Below are positions 25,097-37,251 of a stretch of DNA of 49,918 nucleotides, in pieces. Within the stretch, counting starts at the first letter, position 1. Each line of letters begins with the position of its first letter. Both the position numbers and the translations under genes were made by a program. Below the pieces are notes generated by a model that saw only the letters and a list, made by a program, of their open reading frames with translations, did not search any database and had not been told where the DNA came from. Source of the stretch: Purshia tridentata (lineage: Eukaryota; Streptophyta; Magnoliopsida; Rosales; Rosaceae); the NCBI GenBank assembly GCA_003254885.1, contig QANT01001349.1:1-49918 (forward strand), read 5' to 3'.

Positions 25097-25219
25097 ATGG
25101 TTGCTGAAATGCATTGGGCAACTGGAATATCCAACAGGGGTCAAGCAAGAGAGAAAATTATGTGGGTGTTGTTGGGTGTGACTTTGGCTGGTTATGTTTT
25201 GTTTGTCATATGGAATTGA
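25097..25219 (+). CDS. Candidate short ORF: 40-residue single-pass membrane peptide
   Basis: ATG at 25097 lies in a good plant context (ttccATGG) and the frame ends with TGA at 25217-25219. The N-terminal 20 or so residues are polar (MVAEMHWATGISNRGQAREK), with net positive charge next to the membrane. A hydrophobic span WVLLGVTLAGYVLFVIW follows and the peptide ends in Asn. This charge pattern suits a tail-anchored or one-pass membrane microprotein with an N-terminus facing the cytosol. Upstream in-frame stop is at 25073. The region stands alone in a 4-kb gap between the IQD and DnaJ genes. I do not recognise a named family; a chance ORF is possible. Confidence 0.4.
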   Translation: MVAEMHWATGISNRGQAREKIMWVLLGVTLAGYVLFVIWN

Positions 25220-27228
25220 AAGTTCAAGCAGCTGTATGGACAGCTCATGTTGGTTTTTTTATGGGAGTTCTTATAATTTATGTGTTTTAGAATGAATATA
25301 TGTGGTCCTTATCTCGATATGTAGTGGCTTTATCTTTGAAATGAATGCAAATGACTACTTACTTAATGGCTTAGTGGTACAAAGCAATGTGATATTGTTT
25401 TGTGTATGATATTTGCAACACCCATGTAAATATATCGTTTTTCTCTCCTTCATTTCGTGCTTTTACTACTTTTTTAATTTGTTGGGCTTAAAATTAATTG
25501 GGTTTGTGGTGATTGCCGCTCGTTTTAGACACTTAATTGCCATGTTATCACTATTTGCGAACCCTATCTATATTTGTGGTGGATTGTTGGTTTTGAACAT
25601 GTCATATCGGCTTGGAAACTATTTAGTCAAAGTTGTTCCGGTTATTGGACTATAAATTGAATCCAAATTCTAAATAAACAATCATTAAGCTTTTAAAAGT
25701 GAAAAAAATAACCAATTAATTAAAGAAAAGAAAACAAATCCCCATCACCTCGTTTGTCATTCCCCATAACCGAGTACATAATAATGCCACTTGCCCTAAA
25801 AATCTCAAGAATATAATATTTGTATCATTCATGATAATATATTTTCTTTGATACTGTAAGACGAGTTAAGCCTTTAAGTAATAGTTAAAGATTGAAATAG
25901 AATTTTAGTAACAACAGAAAATAAAAAACATAACTTTAATTAGTTAAAAGACCTACCCCTTTGGATTTTGAGTCTGCAAAAATTACCCCACTAAAAATTA
26001 TTATTTAAAGATGTTTAAAAAATATTTTTAAAAAAGGACCAACCTGAAAAATAAACAATCAACGTTCAAAATAATTACAAATTGAACATTAACAAAATAA
26101 AAGAAAGACATGATGACATGAAACCAACAAAGACACACAAAAGATACGTAGAACTTCTAGACGTCAACAAGATCGAGTGTCACGCGCCTAAATTAATTGA
26201 GATCATCAACTAGAGGAAGGTATGCACTCAAAAATAAAAACATGCATTGGTTGGTAAGCATCAAGTACGTTTATAACTTTTCCTGAGGGACCCTAAGTAG
26301 GGTTGAAAGTAACAATAGCAAATAGTTACTACATATACTTTCCAGTGAAAAAAATTAAACAATGTCACAACAAAAATGCCAATACTAACCATCCAATTGG
26401 AATCCACAATGCATGCTCATGCAACTTTTATAAAATCACACTAGTAAAAAAGAGTTTGAAAACTTTCAGGTCAAATCTAAGTTCAAGAGAACATTACTTG
26501 ACTAAACACCTAAATAAGGCCAACTATATTGACAAACTAAGATAACGATAACATCTATTTTTGGTTGTATTGCAAAAACTAACTACTTTTTATCGTACCA
26601 CATAAATTAAAATTAAAAGATAGTACCAAAATATTGTATATTTAGCATTATTTATTTAAGATACTCCTATAATTTGAGAGTCTTTTGTAATTCTTTTTTT
26701 GTTTTTCTATTTAAAAACAATACAAACACATCCGGTTGGATAATTTTTGGTTGGCCACCCAATTTCTTGTGACGTGGACCCGACTCGTCCAAAGTCGATC
26801 CCTCCCTTTATAATATTCCTCAACTATATAGGGAAACTTCATGTAAGTTTATTGGTTTTTTTTTTTTTTATTAGAAGAAACTTTCATGTAATTTCAGGTT
26901 TTTGCTGGTCAAGAAAGACGCGATACAGGCTGTACAGCAAAGTCGAATATACTATATAGAGGGTCGAAGGCTTGAAAGGGGCAAAGCCGGGTTTTCAAGG
27001 AAGCAATCTCTTTAATCTTTTTCTTTTTCTCCCAAAATAAAAGTAATAATAACAACAACTATTCTCTTATCAACCCATCCAACGGTCCACAACTCACAAG
27101 GACCTGAAAACCAGAGAACACAAGTATTCTAGACCCTTCCAAGGATTATGCCCTGATCTGACCCAATCCAAACCGTCCACTGCTTTCGATCTCCTTTCGC
27201 TCTCTCTAGAATAATCACCTAAATATCT
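25220..27228. other. AT-rich intergenic region up to the DnaJ promoter
   Basis: No gene is visible. Bases about 25220-25420 may be 3' UTR of the short ORF. Bases 25680-26740 are A/T-rich with no protein-like frame. Near 26770 GTGACGTGGAC contains an ACGTG core (ABRE/G-box-like), which may belong to the DnaJ upstream region. Confidence 0.5.
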
Positions 27229-27239
27229 CTATATATATA
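27229..27239 (+). promoter_or_regulatory. Candidate TATA box of the DnaJ gene
   Basis: CTATATATATA occurs about 160 bases before the ATG, followed by CT-rich leader sequence. Position and context fit a plant core promoter with a 5' UTR of about 120-130 bases. Confidence 0.5.
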
Positions 27240-27394
27240 CACACGACTTCCCTCCCCTTGTTGTTGTCTTTAGGTTGTTTCTGTTCTCTTTTTAAGCAAG
27301 AAATTTGCAGATTCTCTGGGAGCCCCTGAGACGAAGAAGACCCCAGAAGAGTCGTGAAGCTTTTGATTGGGTTTGTGTTTGAGATCGAAGAAAG

Positions 27395-29341
27395 ATGTTT
27401 GGGAGGGCGCCGAAGAAGAGCGACAACACCAAGTACTATGAGATTCTGGGAGTCTCCCAGAACGCTTCCCCGGACGACTTGAAGAAGGCATACAAGAAAG
27501 CCGCCATCAAGAACCATCCTGACAAGGGTGGTGATCCTGAGAAAGTGAGTACCCATTTTTCTTTTCTATCCATCTTTATCGATTTTGTTTTTGTAAAGGG
27601 ATTTCAAGAACTGGGATTGTTGTCGATTCCATTATTAAGAATTGGGTTTGTTCTTTTGATTTGATTGCATATTTTTTCTGGTGAAGAATTGTTAGGGAAA
27701 AGCATGGTTGGGTTAAAAGATTGTGTTTTGAGACTTGGGTTTGGGTTTTTGATTGTTTTGAAAGTTTAGGTGTAGACCTAATGATGTTTTTACATATGAT
27801 GCGCAGTTTAAGGAGTTGGCTCAGGCTTATGAGGTTCTGAGTGATCCTGAGAAGCGTGAAATCTATGATCAGTATGGTGAGGATGCACTCAAGGAAGGAA
27901 TGGGTGGTGGCGGCGGTGCTGGCCACGACCCATTTGACATTTTCTCATCTTTCTTTGGTGGTGGTAGTCCATTTGGAGGTGAGGACTGAGAACCCTATGT
28001 TTTTTTATGGTTTCCTTTGTGATTCTTCTTTTGTGAAGACCAATGGAAGTGACTGAATTTGAAATTGTCTTTGTTTTGTTGAGCAGGTGGTAGTAGCAGA
28101 GGAAGAAGACAGAGGCGTGGAGAAGATGTGGTCCACTCACTGAAGGTGTCTTTGGAGGACCTCTATCTTGGAACCTCAAAGAAACTCTCTTTATCACGTA
28201 ATGTGCTATGCTCTAAGTGCAATGGGTGAGTAACACAGAAGAATCTATTTGCTTTACGTTCATGTAGTTTTAGACTCATGCTATGATATAGAGCTTTGTG
28301 ATTTATAATGCTAATATGGGATGTTATCATGTGTCAATGGCAGTAAGGGCTCGAAATCTGGAGCTTCGATGAAGTGTGCTGGCTGTCAAGGAACTGGTAT
28401 GAAGGTCACAATCCGGCACCTTGGCCCATCTATGATTCAACAGATGCAGCATGCTTGCAATGAATGTAAGGGTACTGGAGAGACCATCTCTGACAAGGAC
28501 CGCTGCACACTTTGCAAAGGAGAGAAGGTTGTTCAAGAAAAGAAGGTCTTGGAAGTCCATGTTGAGAAGGGTATGCAGAATGGACAGAAGATCACATTCC
28601 CTGGTGAAGCCGATGAAGCTGTAAGTTTGTGTCCTGATTGTGATGTTATACATGTTGATGTTGGCGATGATTCTTATTTGTAAATGTGGGATTGATTGGT
28701 TTGATCTTTTGTCATTGCAGCCTGACACAATCACCGGTGATATAGTGTTCATCATTCAGCAGAAAGAACATCCAAAGTTCAAGAGGAAGGGTGAGGACCT
28801 TTTTGTGGAGCACACTTTGTCACTCACCGAGGCTCTATGTGGTTTCCAGTTCGCTTTGACTCATTTGGATGGCAGGCAGCTACTTATCAAATCAAACCCT
28901 GGTGAAGTTGTCAAGCCTGGTGAGTAAACTCAGATGGGTTTAACTTTGTCCATTGATTGTTGTTTTCTCAGATGATTAACCTTGTGAGTAATTTGTTTGG
29001 TGGTACATAAAAATGCAGATTCGTTTAAGGCAATCAATGATGAGGGTATGCCCATGTACCAGAGGCCCTTCATGAAGGGCAAGCTATACATTCATTTCAA
29101 TGTGGACTTCCCTGAGTCTCTGAGCCCTGAGCAGACTAAGGCTCTGGAAGCTGTTCTTCCATCAAGGCCAACAGCATCTCAGCTCACAGATATGGAGGTG
29201 GATGAGTGTGAGGAGACCACTCTGCACGATGTCAACATGGAGGAGGAGATGCGCAGGAAACAGCAGGCTCAGGCAGAGGCCTATGATGAGGATGATGACA
29301 TGCCCGGTGGTGCTCAGAGGGTGCAGTGCGCACAGCAGTGA
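27395..29341 (+). CDS. ATJ3-like: Type I (class A) DnaJ/Hsp40 co-chaperone with CaaX box, ATJ2/ATJ3-like, 6 exons, 419 aa
   Basis: Exons: 27395-27544, 27807-27978, 28087-28225, 28344-28620, 28721-28919, 29019-29341. All junctions are GT-AG and in frame. The J domain covers about residues 12-77 with the Hsp70-activating HPD at 41-43. A short Gly/Phe-rich segment follows (about 80-113). Four zinc-binding repeats are intact: C149-C152, C165-C168, C192-C195, C208-C211. Two beta-sandwich client-binding domains follow, and the tail is acidic. The protein ends CAQQ, a farnesylation-type CaaX box, as in plant ANJ1/ATJ2/ATJ3. The family stimulates Hsc70 ATPase in the cytosol and at membranes, and Arabidopsis J3 acts in flowering and salt responses. 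Length equals the usual 418-421. It is complete, with no odd changes; the only uncertainty is whether it is J2 or J3 orthologous. Confidence 0.97.
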
Positions 29342-30537
29342 TAGAGTATCTAGAACTAGAACTTGCTCAAGTGTTTCAGTGTTGGGGGTAGAACAACAGA
29401 TGAGGAGGTGGAAAAGCTTGGTTGTTGTTAACTTGTGATGAATGGAGGTCTAGTTGGAGTCTAGAATTTTGGAAAGACTATAAATCAATGTTATATAATG
29501 ATTATGAACCCTCTATTCTTGAACTATTTATAAATGACCATCATTCTTAAGATCTCTTTTCTTTTAAATTTTTTTCTTTAATGGTGAATAGAATGAATGT
29601 TGTGTGTAGCTGCCTGCTATGTGTTTTCAGTGCTCTGTGGCTTCTGTTAACTGCTGTATGTAGAGTATGCTATTTTCATGCTTATGTAGTTTCTGCTGTC
29701 AGTACTCAGTAGCAACAGTACAATTGAGTGATTGTTTAGGGGAAGTGAGGCAGTGTAAAGTACTGAACCAGTTTTTATGTTAAGGAAGTACTGGACCAGT
29801 TAAATCTGGCAACTTCTGTTTTTCTTGCGTGTGCAGCTGTGGACTTGATATATTGAGTAATTGCAACATCCAACAACACTTGCACGGGAAAAGGAAAAGA
29901 ATTGGATTCTGACGAGGTTCTACTCATTCTTTTCTTTACCTTTTTTATACAATACGGGTGTCAAAGTGGGTATGCAATTTGTGTACAATTATAATTTTAG
30001 GTTAGGGGTAATTAGAGACCTACAAAGTGATTATTGTTATTTTTGTCTGAACTACAAAGTTATGAATTAATAGCTCAAATAAGTATTAGATGGGTGGGTC
30101 TAGATCTAGGTTTTAGGTGCATTTCTGTTTCAACCTTAATAACATAGGCCTCAGGGTTTACTCAAGTAGTGAGAGAGGCTGAAGAATAGGTTTAGGATTT
30201 GATACCCTCCAATATAACTAAAAACATATAAATAATAAACCTCAGCAAATAGTAACTACTGTTTATTTTTAGCTTCCCAGGTAAGCATATTATGCTCCAA
30301 AGACCAAAAGACAAAAGAAGGCACAACATCAAGTCCAGATTCGGCTGTTTGAGAAAACAAAAAATTCTCACCCCAATTAGCCCAATAGAACAAACGAACA
30401 GGTACCCGAACAAAAAACAAAAGGAAGCAACATTCACCTAATGTTTGGAATGGAAGGACAAACTCTCCATGAAACAATCAAATAGATTTCAATCAAATAA
30501 TGGAAATTTCCTATTGGCATGGCATTGTGTACAAATA
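29342..30537. other. DnaJ 3' UTR and spacer, convergent with the pseudokinase gene
   Basis: Two genes converge here. The first 200-300 bases are likely DnaJ 3' UTR and the bases just below 30538 the 3' UTR of the minus-strand kinase. No reading frame looks protein-like and I see no other element. Confidence 0.5.
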
Positions 30538-33500
30538 CTAGTCACGTGGAATTTCTACTGTTTTTTGGAGATACCGAAGTATCTGCAGAATAGAAGTAGT
30601 TGGCTTATTATCTCCAGATTTAACACATAACTTTGCCACAGCTAGAAGACTTTTAAGCTCCCTAGAATCATAACTAATACCTAGATCAGGATCTATCATC
30701 TTGTCAATGGAACTACAGAAACGAGACTCTCGGATCCATTGAACTAGATCCGCATCCCCGTTTTCATATGATTGACCAGTTATGAGCTCCAGGATCAGCA
30801 CCCCAAGCTGGAACATAATGTTACCACATTCCTGACCCATGCAATCTGCAAGAAGAGAAAGGATGGGGATTAAAATAAGCATTTGCAAGGTGGATGGTAA
30901 AAATAGTCAACCTTTTGGGCATGAGGTATGAGGCACTGTGACATAATTTTCACCAGAACTTTGAAGGCCAACGTCGGAAAGCTGTGATCAGGAGAGAAAA
31001 GGTCATTTGAAGTTTGATAAAGACAACAGTACTAGCCTTTAGGACACCATGTAGACCCATATCCTCACAACCAAATTATATGTGCCAGCTACTCCAAATG
31101 AAAAATAAAAAATAGATTTACCTTTGCATTAAAGTTTTCATCTAGCATGATGTTACTTGAACTAATGGAGACATGATACATTGGTGGCTCATTGAAGAGA
31201 AGCAAATATTCCTGCATAGGAGAATCTGGTACAATGTAACTTTCAATATGTAGATAAGAGCTTCATATGCATAATCAATACACAAGATCCAAAGCACTTA
31301 AAATCCAATCCATTTATTTCTGCTTGGATTGGTTGAGATAAGAACCAGCAGAGTAAATCTAATCCAAACAGTTTTGGGGATGACTGTTAAGATATATGAT
31401 TTCTGGTACTTGTTAAACACATAATAAATGCTTAGAAGAAGAATTTTCTCTTATCCAAGCAGACAGAAAAGTATGTAATCCAAATTTCACGAACAGAGCA
31501 TAGAGGAAGTGGTATGGAACTCTTAAAAAGCTGGCAATGCAGTTCCTATCTCTGGTTTACCATTTTCGCAAACCATCTTTACAAAAGAACTTATCTTTCC
31601 CCATCAGAGGAGAAAAGATGATAATGGAAGGCATGATTCAGAGAAGAAAAATATGTCTAGCTCCATAACATACCAATGCAGCCACCACACCAATGGCTAT
31701 TTGTAGCCTTGTCCTCCAATTTAAGGGAGTCCTAAGGGGATCTGCCAAGCAATAAAGAGAAAATCAAATTCTGCTGTGATACACACAAGCCAAGTTCTGC
31801 TCCTAATGTTACCATTAAGATGCTCCTTCAAACTCCCTCTTTCTATGTTGTCAAAAACTAGCAACCTGCAAAAACCAAAGGAAAATATATATGAAATACA
31901 GAGCGACTACCGAGCAACAGCAAATGAATATAATTATTTCAACATTGCAGAAACTATGGACAGAATGATCACATATCTAAGTATTGTCAATCCTTGGAAA
32001 CTGATCTCTGTTTGAAGGAATGCCAATTTTTCTCCTCACGGGTTCATCTTCTAGTTATATGTTAAATATAGATTTCAGACGTTACAGAAACAACTGAGAA
32101 CAATATGAACTCAAGACAAGCTAAAAAACAGCATATGAAGACACAAACCCACCACCGAAAGAAATTGGATCACCTTAAAAGAAATCATTTTCTTTCCAGT
32201 TAGGCGTTGATGCAGTACCCCTTTCCTCCTCACTCTCTCTCTCTCTCTCTCTGTATGTGATGCCTGCTGGTTCCCTTAATAGTGGACAAGAAATTGGGAG
32301 AGAGAGAGAGAGGGAGAGAGACTCTTCTATAGAAATGGTAAATAGATTTGTGGTTAAAAACTAAAAAGAAAAGTTTATAGCAAGATTATGTTGATCACTG
32401 ATTCTGGCATGAAACTGAAAATATTAAGACATGTTATGGATGATCTAAAGCAGAGTACATAAAATATAGAAGTTCTAACAGTGAGAGTAAATGCTTTCCA
32501 TTTATAGATGTTGAGAAAAGAGTTTCACGATGGATGTATAAATGCAGAAATATTATGTAATTTGTAATTAGATACATTATGCAATAAACCTGTAATGTTG
32601 CTGATGCAGCAATGGGTAATGAATGTGAGATTCAGTTATGTCATCTGTCATTCAAATTCCTCAAACGAAGTTCTCTAATTTAATCTCAAAATATGCACTA
32701 TTAAGCTGAGAGTTGGGGTATCCTAGGTGGGGTGTATGAATCATTAGGGATGTTCATATATAATATCATTTTCCCTGGCCTCCTGTTTCTGGAGTGGGCA
32801 TACCATCCCAACCTGTAAATTTACTGTGGCATATGTCCAAGTCATAAAAAAAAAGAACACATATTTTCCTCTGATCCCAAAAAGTGGCCTAGTTGTATGG
32901 GTGGGTAGGGGGAAATTATGGAAAGAAAGTGAGTGTGTAAAGAGCTAGGCACCAGACCGTTTATGTCCAGTAGAGAACCCCTTGAGAGCAAGAAGGTGGC
33001 GATGATGCAAGCGCCCCAGGAGTTGTACTTCTCTGTAGAAGACATCTTTCCCTTGATCGTAATCTCTAATTTCTTTTATCAATGCAACCCCACCATCTTC
33101 AAATCTAGCCTTATAAGCAACTATGTGAGAATTGGTATACATGATCCTCTGAAAACCATCTGTCGCTCTCTTTATTTCCTTGTACCGGAAACACTTCATA
33201 AATAACACTGGGCCTGAAAACAAGAACATAAAAAAGATATCTCAAAGTCATTTTCATATAAAATCATAGCACAAATTCATTTAAGCCAATGTAAATGGGA
33301 AACAAATTGCACTCAATTTTTGGTTTTCAACTCACTAAGACATCGTGGTTATATTAGAAAGAGTAAAAGTGTCATTGCCTAATAATAATTACTCTGATTT
33401 TCTAAGACTTACATGTGAAGAGAAACTAGGAATAAATTTTAACTATGGTTTCTCACGCACATGGGTCTGGTGCAGAATGAGGCTGTCAAGCATCAAGTGT

Positions 33501-34603
33501 GCAGGTTCAGTTCTGTAGACAGAGCACTTCGTGAAAACATATGACCCAATCCAAATAAACTCTAAGACTGATAATGATTGTACAAGAACCCCGAAGTTAG
33601 AGAATTCTTTAGTATTAATTTGTAACATAAACCAAATGAAAATTAAAGAATACATCCTTTTTTTAGTCAGTGTAAATATTTCCCAAAACCTGGTCTGTGT
33701 TCATCAAATAAAACAAAAGGTAAAATCATGATGAAAATTAATTGAAAACTACTACAGTAAGAATGCTTAACTATCCCATAGAAGCATTTTATTTTAGTGC
33801 CTATTACATCTTGAAATTTGAGTGGGCATAATATGATAATAATAAATTAAAAAGTGACAACTGGTACCAGATGTATCTGATGTATGAAATATTAATCTAT
33901 TGGTAATCTCCCATTTGAACATCATCTAATGGGGTAATACCGATACTCTATTTTCTATAATCTCCCATTTGCTTATCATCTCAAGCATCATATAGAACCA
34001 GAATTAAAAGAAGAGAAAAAGTACTGAAAGTCAAGCTTTGTGCAACTTTGGAATCACTAAAGTGAAGTAAAAAAAGATGAACAGATCCACTAAGAACATA
34101 TATAAGCCAAATTTCTTCTAAAATGCTTTATTAATCGGTCAATTCAAGACCAAATACCATATACTTCTAATTCTGACACTGCTCACCTATAAAATTATTA
34201 GAATCCACCAATGTTAATAACTAAATTCCGTAAAATCTCCAAATTCAGATTCAAATCTGGTATGATCCTTCAGAATGAACGACATAACACTCCTTTAGAC
34301 CAAAACAGAGTAATGGCTAATAGCTCTAACTCTCCAAGACAATTCAACCAACACCAGCAAAAACTAACACAAACCCATTTACAATTCAACAAATTCAAGT
34401 CCAAATTCCGTCAAATTCCATTAAACAACACCAAACAACAGCCACCAAATCAATTTGACAACCTAAAAAATTACACATTGTTCACAAACCAAAGAGAAAA
34501 AAGAACATAAGAGCAACGAGTGAGGTGAAGCTGAAATACCCGGACGAGATCTGCGAAACCATGCAAGGAGACGGGGCCGGAATTTTCGGATCACGCGATG
34601 CAT
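30538..34603 (-). CDS. Receptor-like cytoplasmic protein kinase homologue, probable pseudokinase, 7 exons, 302 aa
   Basis: Minus-strand exons: 34603-34540, 33213-32958, 31865-31813, 31741-31674, 31211-31122, 30981-30912, 30845-30538. All phases agree and the frame ends TAG. The first 21 residues are strongly basic with Trp and Phe (MHRVIRKFRPRLLAWFRRSR), not a signal peptide. The kinase fold begins near residue 29 with CFRYKEIKRATDGF, typical of plant RLKs. The glycine-rich loop is missing: the region reads YTNSHIVAYKARFEDG. Lys68 (ALIKEI) and the helix C glutamate E83 remain. The HRD loop reads YHVSISSSNIMLDENF, with the catalytic Asp replaced by Ser162 while N167 remains; DFG reads DVG (180-182). 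The APE/PEY region is replaced by CMGQECGNIMFQLG. It therefore probably signals by binding rather than by phosphorylation. In-frame ATG at 34654 would add 17 residues. Confidence 0.9.
32233..32321. repeat. Opposed (CT)n and (GA)n microsatellites in pseudokinase intron 2
   Basis: (CT)10 at 32233-32252 is followed 45 bases later by an interrupted (AG)n at 32298-32320. The two tracts are complementary and could fold into one hairpin in the transcript. Confidence 0.8.
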
Positions 34604-34705
34604 TTTGGGGAATTGGAGTGTGTGATACAAGTGGGAGTTGTTGTTGAAGTACAAAAACAGAGGCGCTGTAAATTTCCATTTCTTGCTTTATTTGTCTCTC
34701 TCTAT

Positions 34706-34712
34706 CTTTATA
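34706..34712 (-). promoter_or_regulatory. Candidate TATA box of the pseudokinase gene
   Basis: The minus strand reads CCCTATAAAGATAG about 100 bases before the ATG at 34603, followed by CT-type leader sequence. It is a motif match with good spacing. Confidence 0.45.
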
Positions 34713-35264
34713 GGGGGTTGATGGATCGATTCTCTTTTTACCTTTTTGGTGGGTGTGTGAGAGTGTGAGAGAGAGAGTAAGGATCATGCATGTGGTCATC
34801 ATTCCTGTTTGATAATAATAGAAGGGTAAACTACTACATACTACAGACTGTAAAGTATACAGAGCACGCCCCTATACAAAATGGGTATAACGTACTTTAC
34901 AGTTTACAGTTTACAGTTGAATTGTTGAAGCCTTTGGTTGACTATGTATATTATATTCCCATTTTCGTCTCCCTAAAATTTCACAGTTGAAGCTTCTCAG
35001 ATTCCTGTTCTGTACAAATGAACATTGCTTGGCTCCTTCCCAAAAAGGAGGAGCCCTTCCTTCAATAACGTATTTTAAGTTTTAACTGAAAGTAAAAAAA
35101 ATTGTGTGTAAAACACTAAAATGACTGTTTTGGGTAAAGCTGTTTGTGAAGTGACTTAATGTTATTGTGAGGTGACTTAAAGGTAAACAGATGAACTTCA
35201 GTTACTTTTTAAAGTGAATTCTGATAAAATGAGTTGTTCAATTATTGCTGACAGTATGATGCTC

Positions 35265-35310
35265 CATTATTGTTCTGATCAGTGGTTCATTATTGTTCTG
35301 ATCAGTGGTT
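35265..35310 (+). repeat. Perfect 23-bp tandem duplication
   Basis: CATTATTGTTCTGATCAGTG plus GTT occurs at 35265-35287 and again directly at 35288-35310. Confidence 0.9.
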
Positions 35311-35879
35311 CATCATGTTCCAGATTTCTTTTTGTTCTTCTTCGATCTTTCAACTTGTCCCACCAACCAATTACCTTTGTCATCGTATGCTTCTTCCTGT
35401 TCTTGCAGATGATCGACTGATTATTAGTTCATAAATTTCTTTCGATTTTCACTCATCTTTAGTGCTGGTATGAAGGGTAATCTTGTTTCATTTGTTCTTG
35501 TATAGATGTTCATAGTAGGATCCTTTGTATGCTTCAATAAATTATTGGTTCTCTGTAATAGAAGTGAGGAGGCCGGCTAGACGCGGCCATTGAATGTTGC
35601 TCTGTTGATAATGACTTGGTGGACTACATGTGAATTGTAACAGAATCCTTCCCCATTTGTCAAAGAAAAATTTGTTAAAAAATGAAGTTTTTTTAGGGAG
35701 ACTAATAGTATGGTGCTTGTGCTGTAGGTAAATTTGATCCAAGAAACCAAAATCCAAGAGGAGTTTTGGTGTGACTTGGATGTTCTTATGTTAGTAGTTG
35801 AATTATCATTTTTCAAAGTTATGTACGTTCAATCTAGTTGTGGGAAAAAATATTTCACGGCCTATCTTCATAGTCCATT

Positions 35880-36200
35880 TAAAGAATAGCCTGTTAAGAA
35901 ATGAACTCAGGATGAAGTGATGAACCCAAGCTTGGGTCCATTCACAAGATGGGGCTCAGGAACGAGGTCACAACCCAAGACGTGAGAAGCAAGTAATCCC
36001 GCGTGAACTTAGGGATGCATGATGCGTGGAAGAAGGAAATCAAGTCCTGAACTTGCTTATCAAGCAAGCGCAAGTATAAATATGCAAGTTTAGTTACTCA
36101 ATGAGGTACGCAATTTATCCATTCTTGAGCATACACATCTAGAATAAATATGAACATGAGTGTCAGAGCATTTTTTGCAGGTACCCTACCCTCTTTTCGA
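35880..36200 (+). mobile_element. Decayed gypsy-type LTR end
   Basis: A TATA-like GTATAAATATGC at about 36073 is followed by CTTGAGCATACACATCTAG and then ATGAGTGTCAGAGCATTTTT and GCAGGTACC (about 36155-36186). The phrase GAGTGTCxGAG...TTTTTTGCAGGTACC is a recurrent 3' LTR signature in dicot gypsy elements, from memory. No internal coding domain or second LTR is seen. Confidence 0.5.
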
Positions 36201-36405
36201 AGCAAATCAAGATATTAAAAGTGAGGATCCCATTTATGAGATTCAGAGTTCGATTCCTAAGTCAACATTACCTGTAGGGCAAATAATTCATCTTCAGAGA
36301 TTTTTGGTTCAAACACTAATTGTTGATATGTATGTTGAACCATGGTTGAGATTTACAAGCTTCAATTCCCATATGTTTGAAATATGGGTATGGTTTGATC
36401 AATAA

Positions 36406-36508
36406 ATCACTTTTTAAATACAAACTATTAATTTATTCGATAACAATTATATAATCAAAATATTTTTATTAAATTGATTTTTTATAGAGATGATATTTAA
36501 AAAGTGAT
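36406..36508. repeat. Short inverted repeat, perfect 15-bp arms
   Basis: ATCACTTTTTAAATA (36406-36420) and TATTTAAAAAGTGAT (36494-36508) are exact inverse copies around 73 bases of A/T-rich sequence. It may be a very small MITE. Confidence 0.7.
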
Positions 36509-37251
36509 CTAAAAAATGAATAGTTCTAATCCTAAACCTGTCGAACGAAATTTTTTAGAGAGAAGTTTGAATGAGCTCTTCCAACTAAGAACCGAGTAAA
36601 AAATTGTTTTGTTTAAATAGTATTGGAGATTGTAGTCGTGGTTTCATAGTTTAAAAAACTTTTTTTTCAATAAAAAAGATATGTCATTTTCTGATTAGCT
36701 CATTTCAATAAGGGTGAACATGGATATCTATCTTAGAAGTGAACCAAAATTCTCATAAATAACAAGCTTATTTGGTAAGTCTAAGGATTAGTTAAAGTGG
36801 TGAGATAATGAACTGAGTTCATAATTAATATAACAAAAGAGAAAAGAAAAATCTCAAACTTAATGAACTGTGAATTGTGATACAGGTTAGCAATCTGATC
36901 TGCCAGAGAGTTTCTCTCCAGAAAGAGAGAGAGGCCGATAAAAGAGTGGGTCTTTTTCTCGTTAGATTACCTGTTAGACAGGTAGTAAATTGAGTCGATC
37001 AATGGCTCATAATTACCCCAGCATTTAATACAGAGATTTATGGGCTGTACAGGGCGAGTAGGGACCACCTAATTTATTCCAAGTTTTGTTTGTTCCAAAT
37101 AAATTCCTCTCAGTCTCCCTCTTCGTCCACTCGACACCTCATCCCAATTCCCAACTCGTGTACTATCTTCTTCTCCCTGAAATTTCCGACTTTCTTTTCG
37201 TCTGAAAAAACAAAAAGAAGGAAAAGGAGAAGAAACCCAAGAGGCAAAATC

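Larger units (their letters stand above)
34713..37251. other. Intergenic region between divergent pseudokinase and ML-domain genes
   Basis: No gene is seen. It contains a triple CAGTTTA repeat (34896-34918), a 23-bp tandem duplication (35265-35310), a gypsy-type LTR remnant (about 35880-36200) and an inverted repeat (36406-36508). Bases about 36890-37250 are the likely promoter and CT-rich 5' UTR of the ML-domain gene, with a small palindrome ACCTG-TTAGA-CAGGT near 36969. Confidence 0.5.

Noticed and set aside
27110..27150. TTC/GAA groups upstream of DnaJ as a heat-shock element
   Set aside because: The spacing does not give three good inverted nGAAn units, so a heat-shock element is not supported.
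27576..27926. 116-residue minus-strand frame in the DnaJ gene
   Set aside because: It spans intron 1 and antisense of exon 2 and has no family match.
36246..36262. GAGTTCGATTCCTAAGT, resembling a tRNA T-loop
   Set aside because: No acceptor stem, anticodon arm or D-arm could be placed around it; it is next to LTR sequence.
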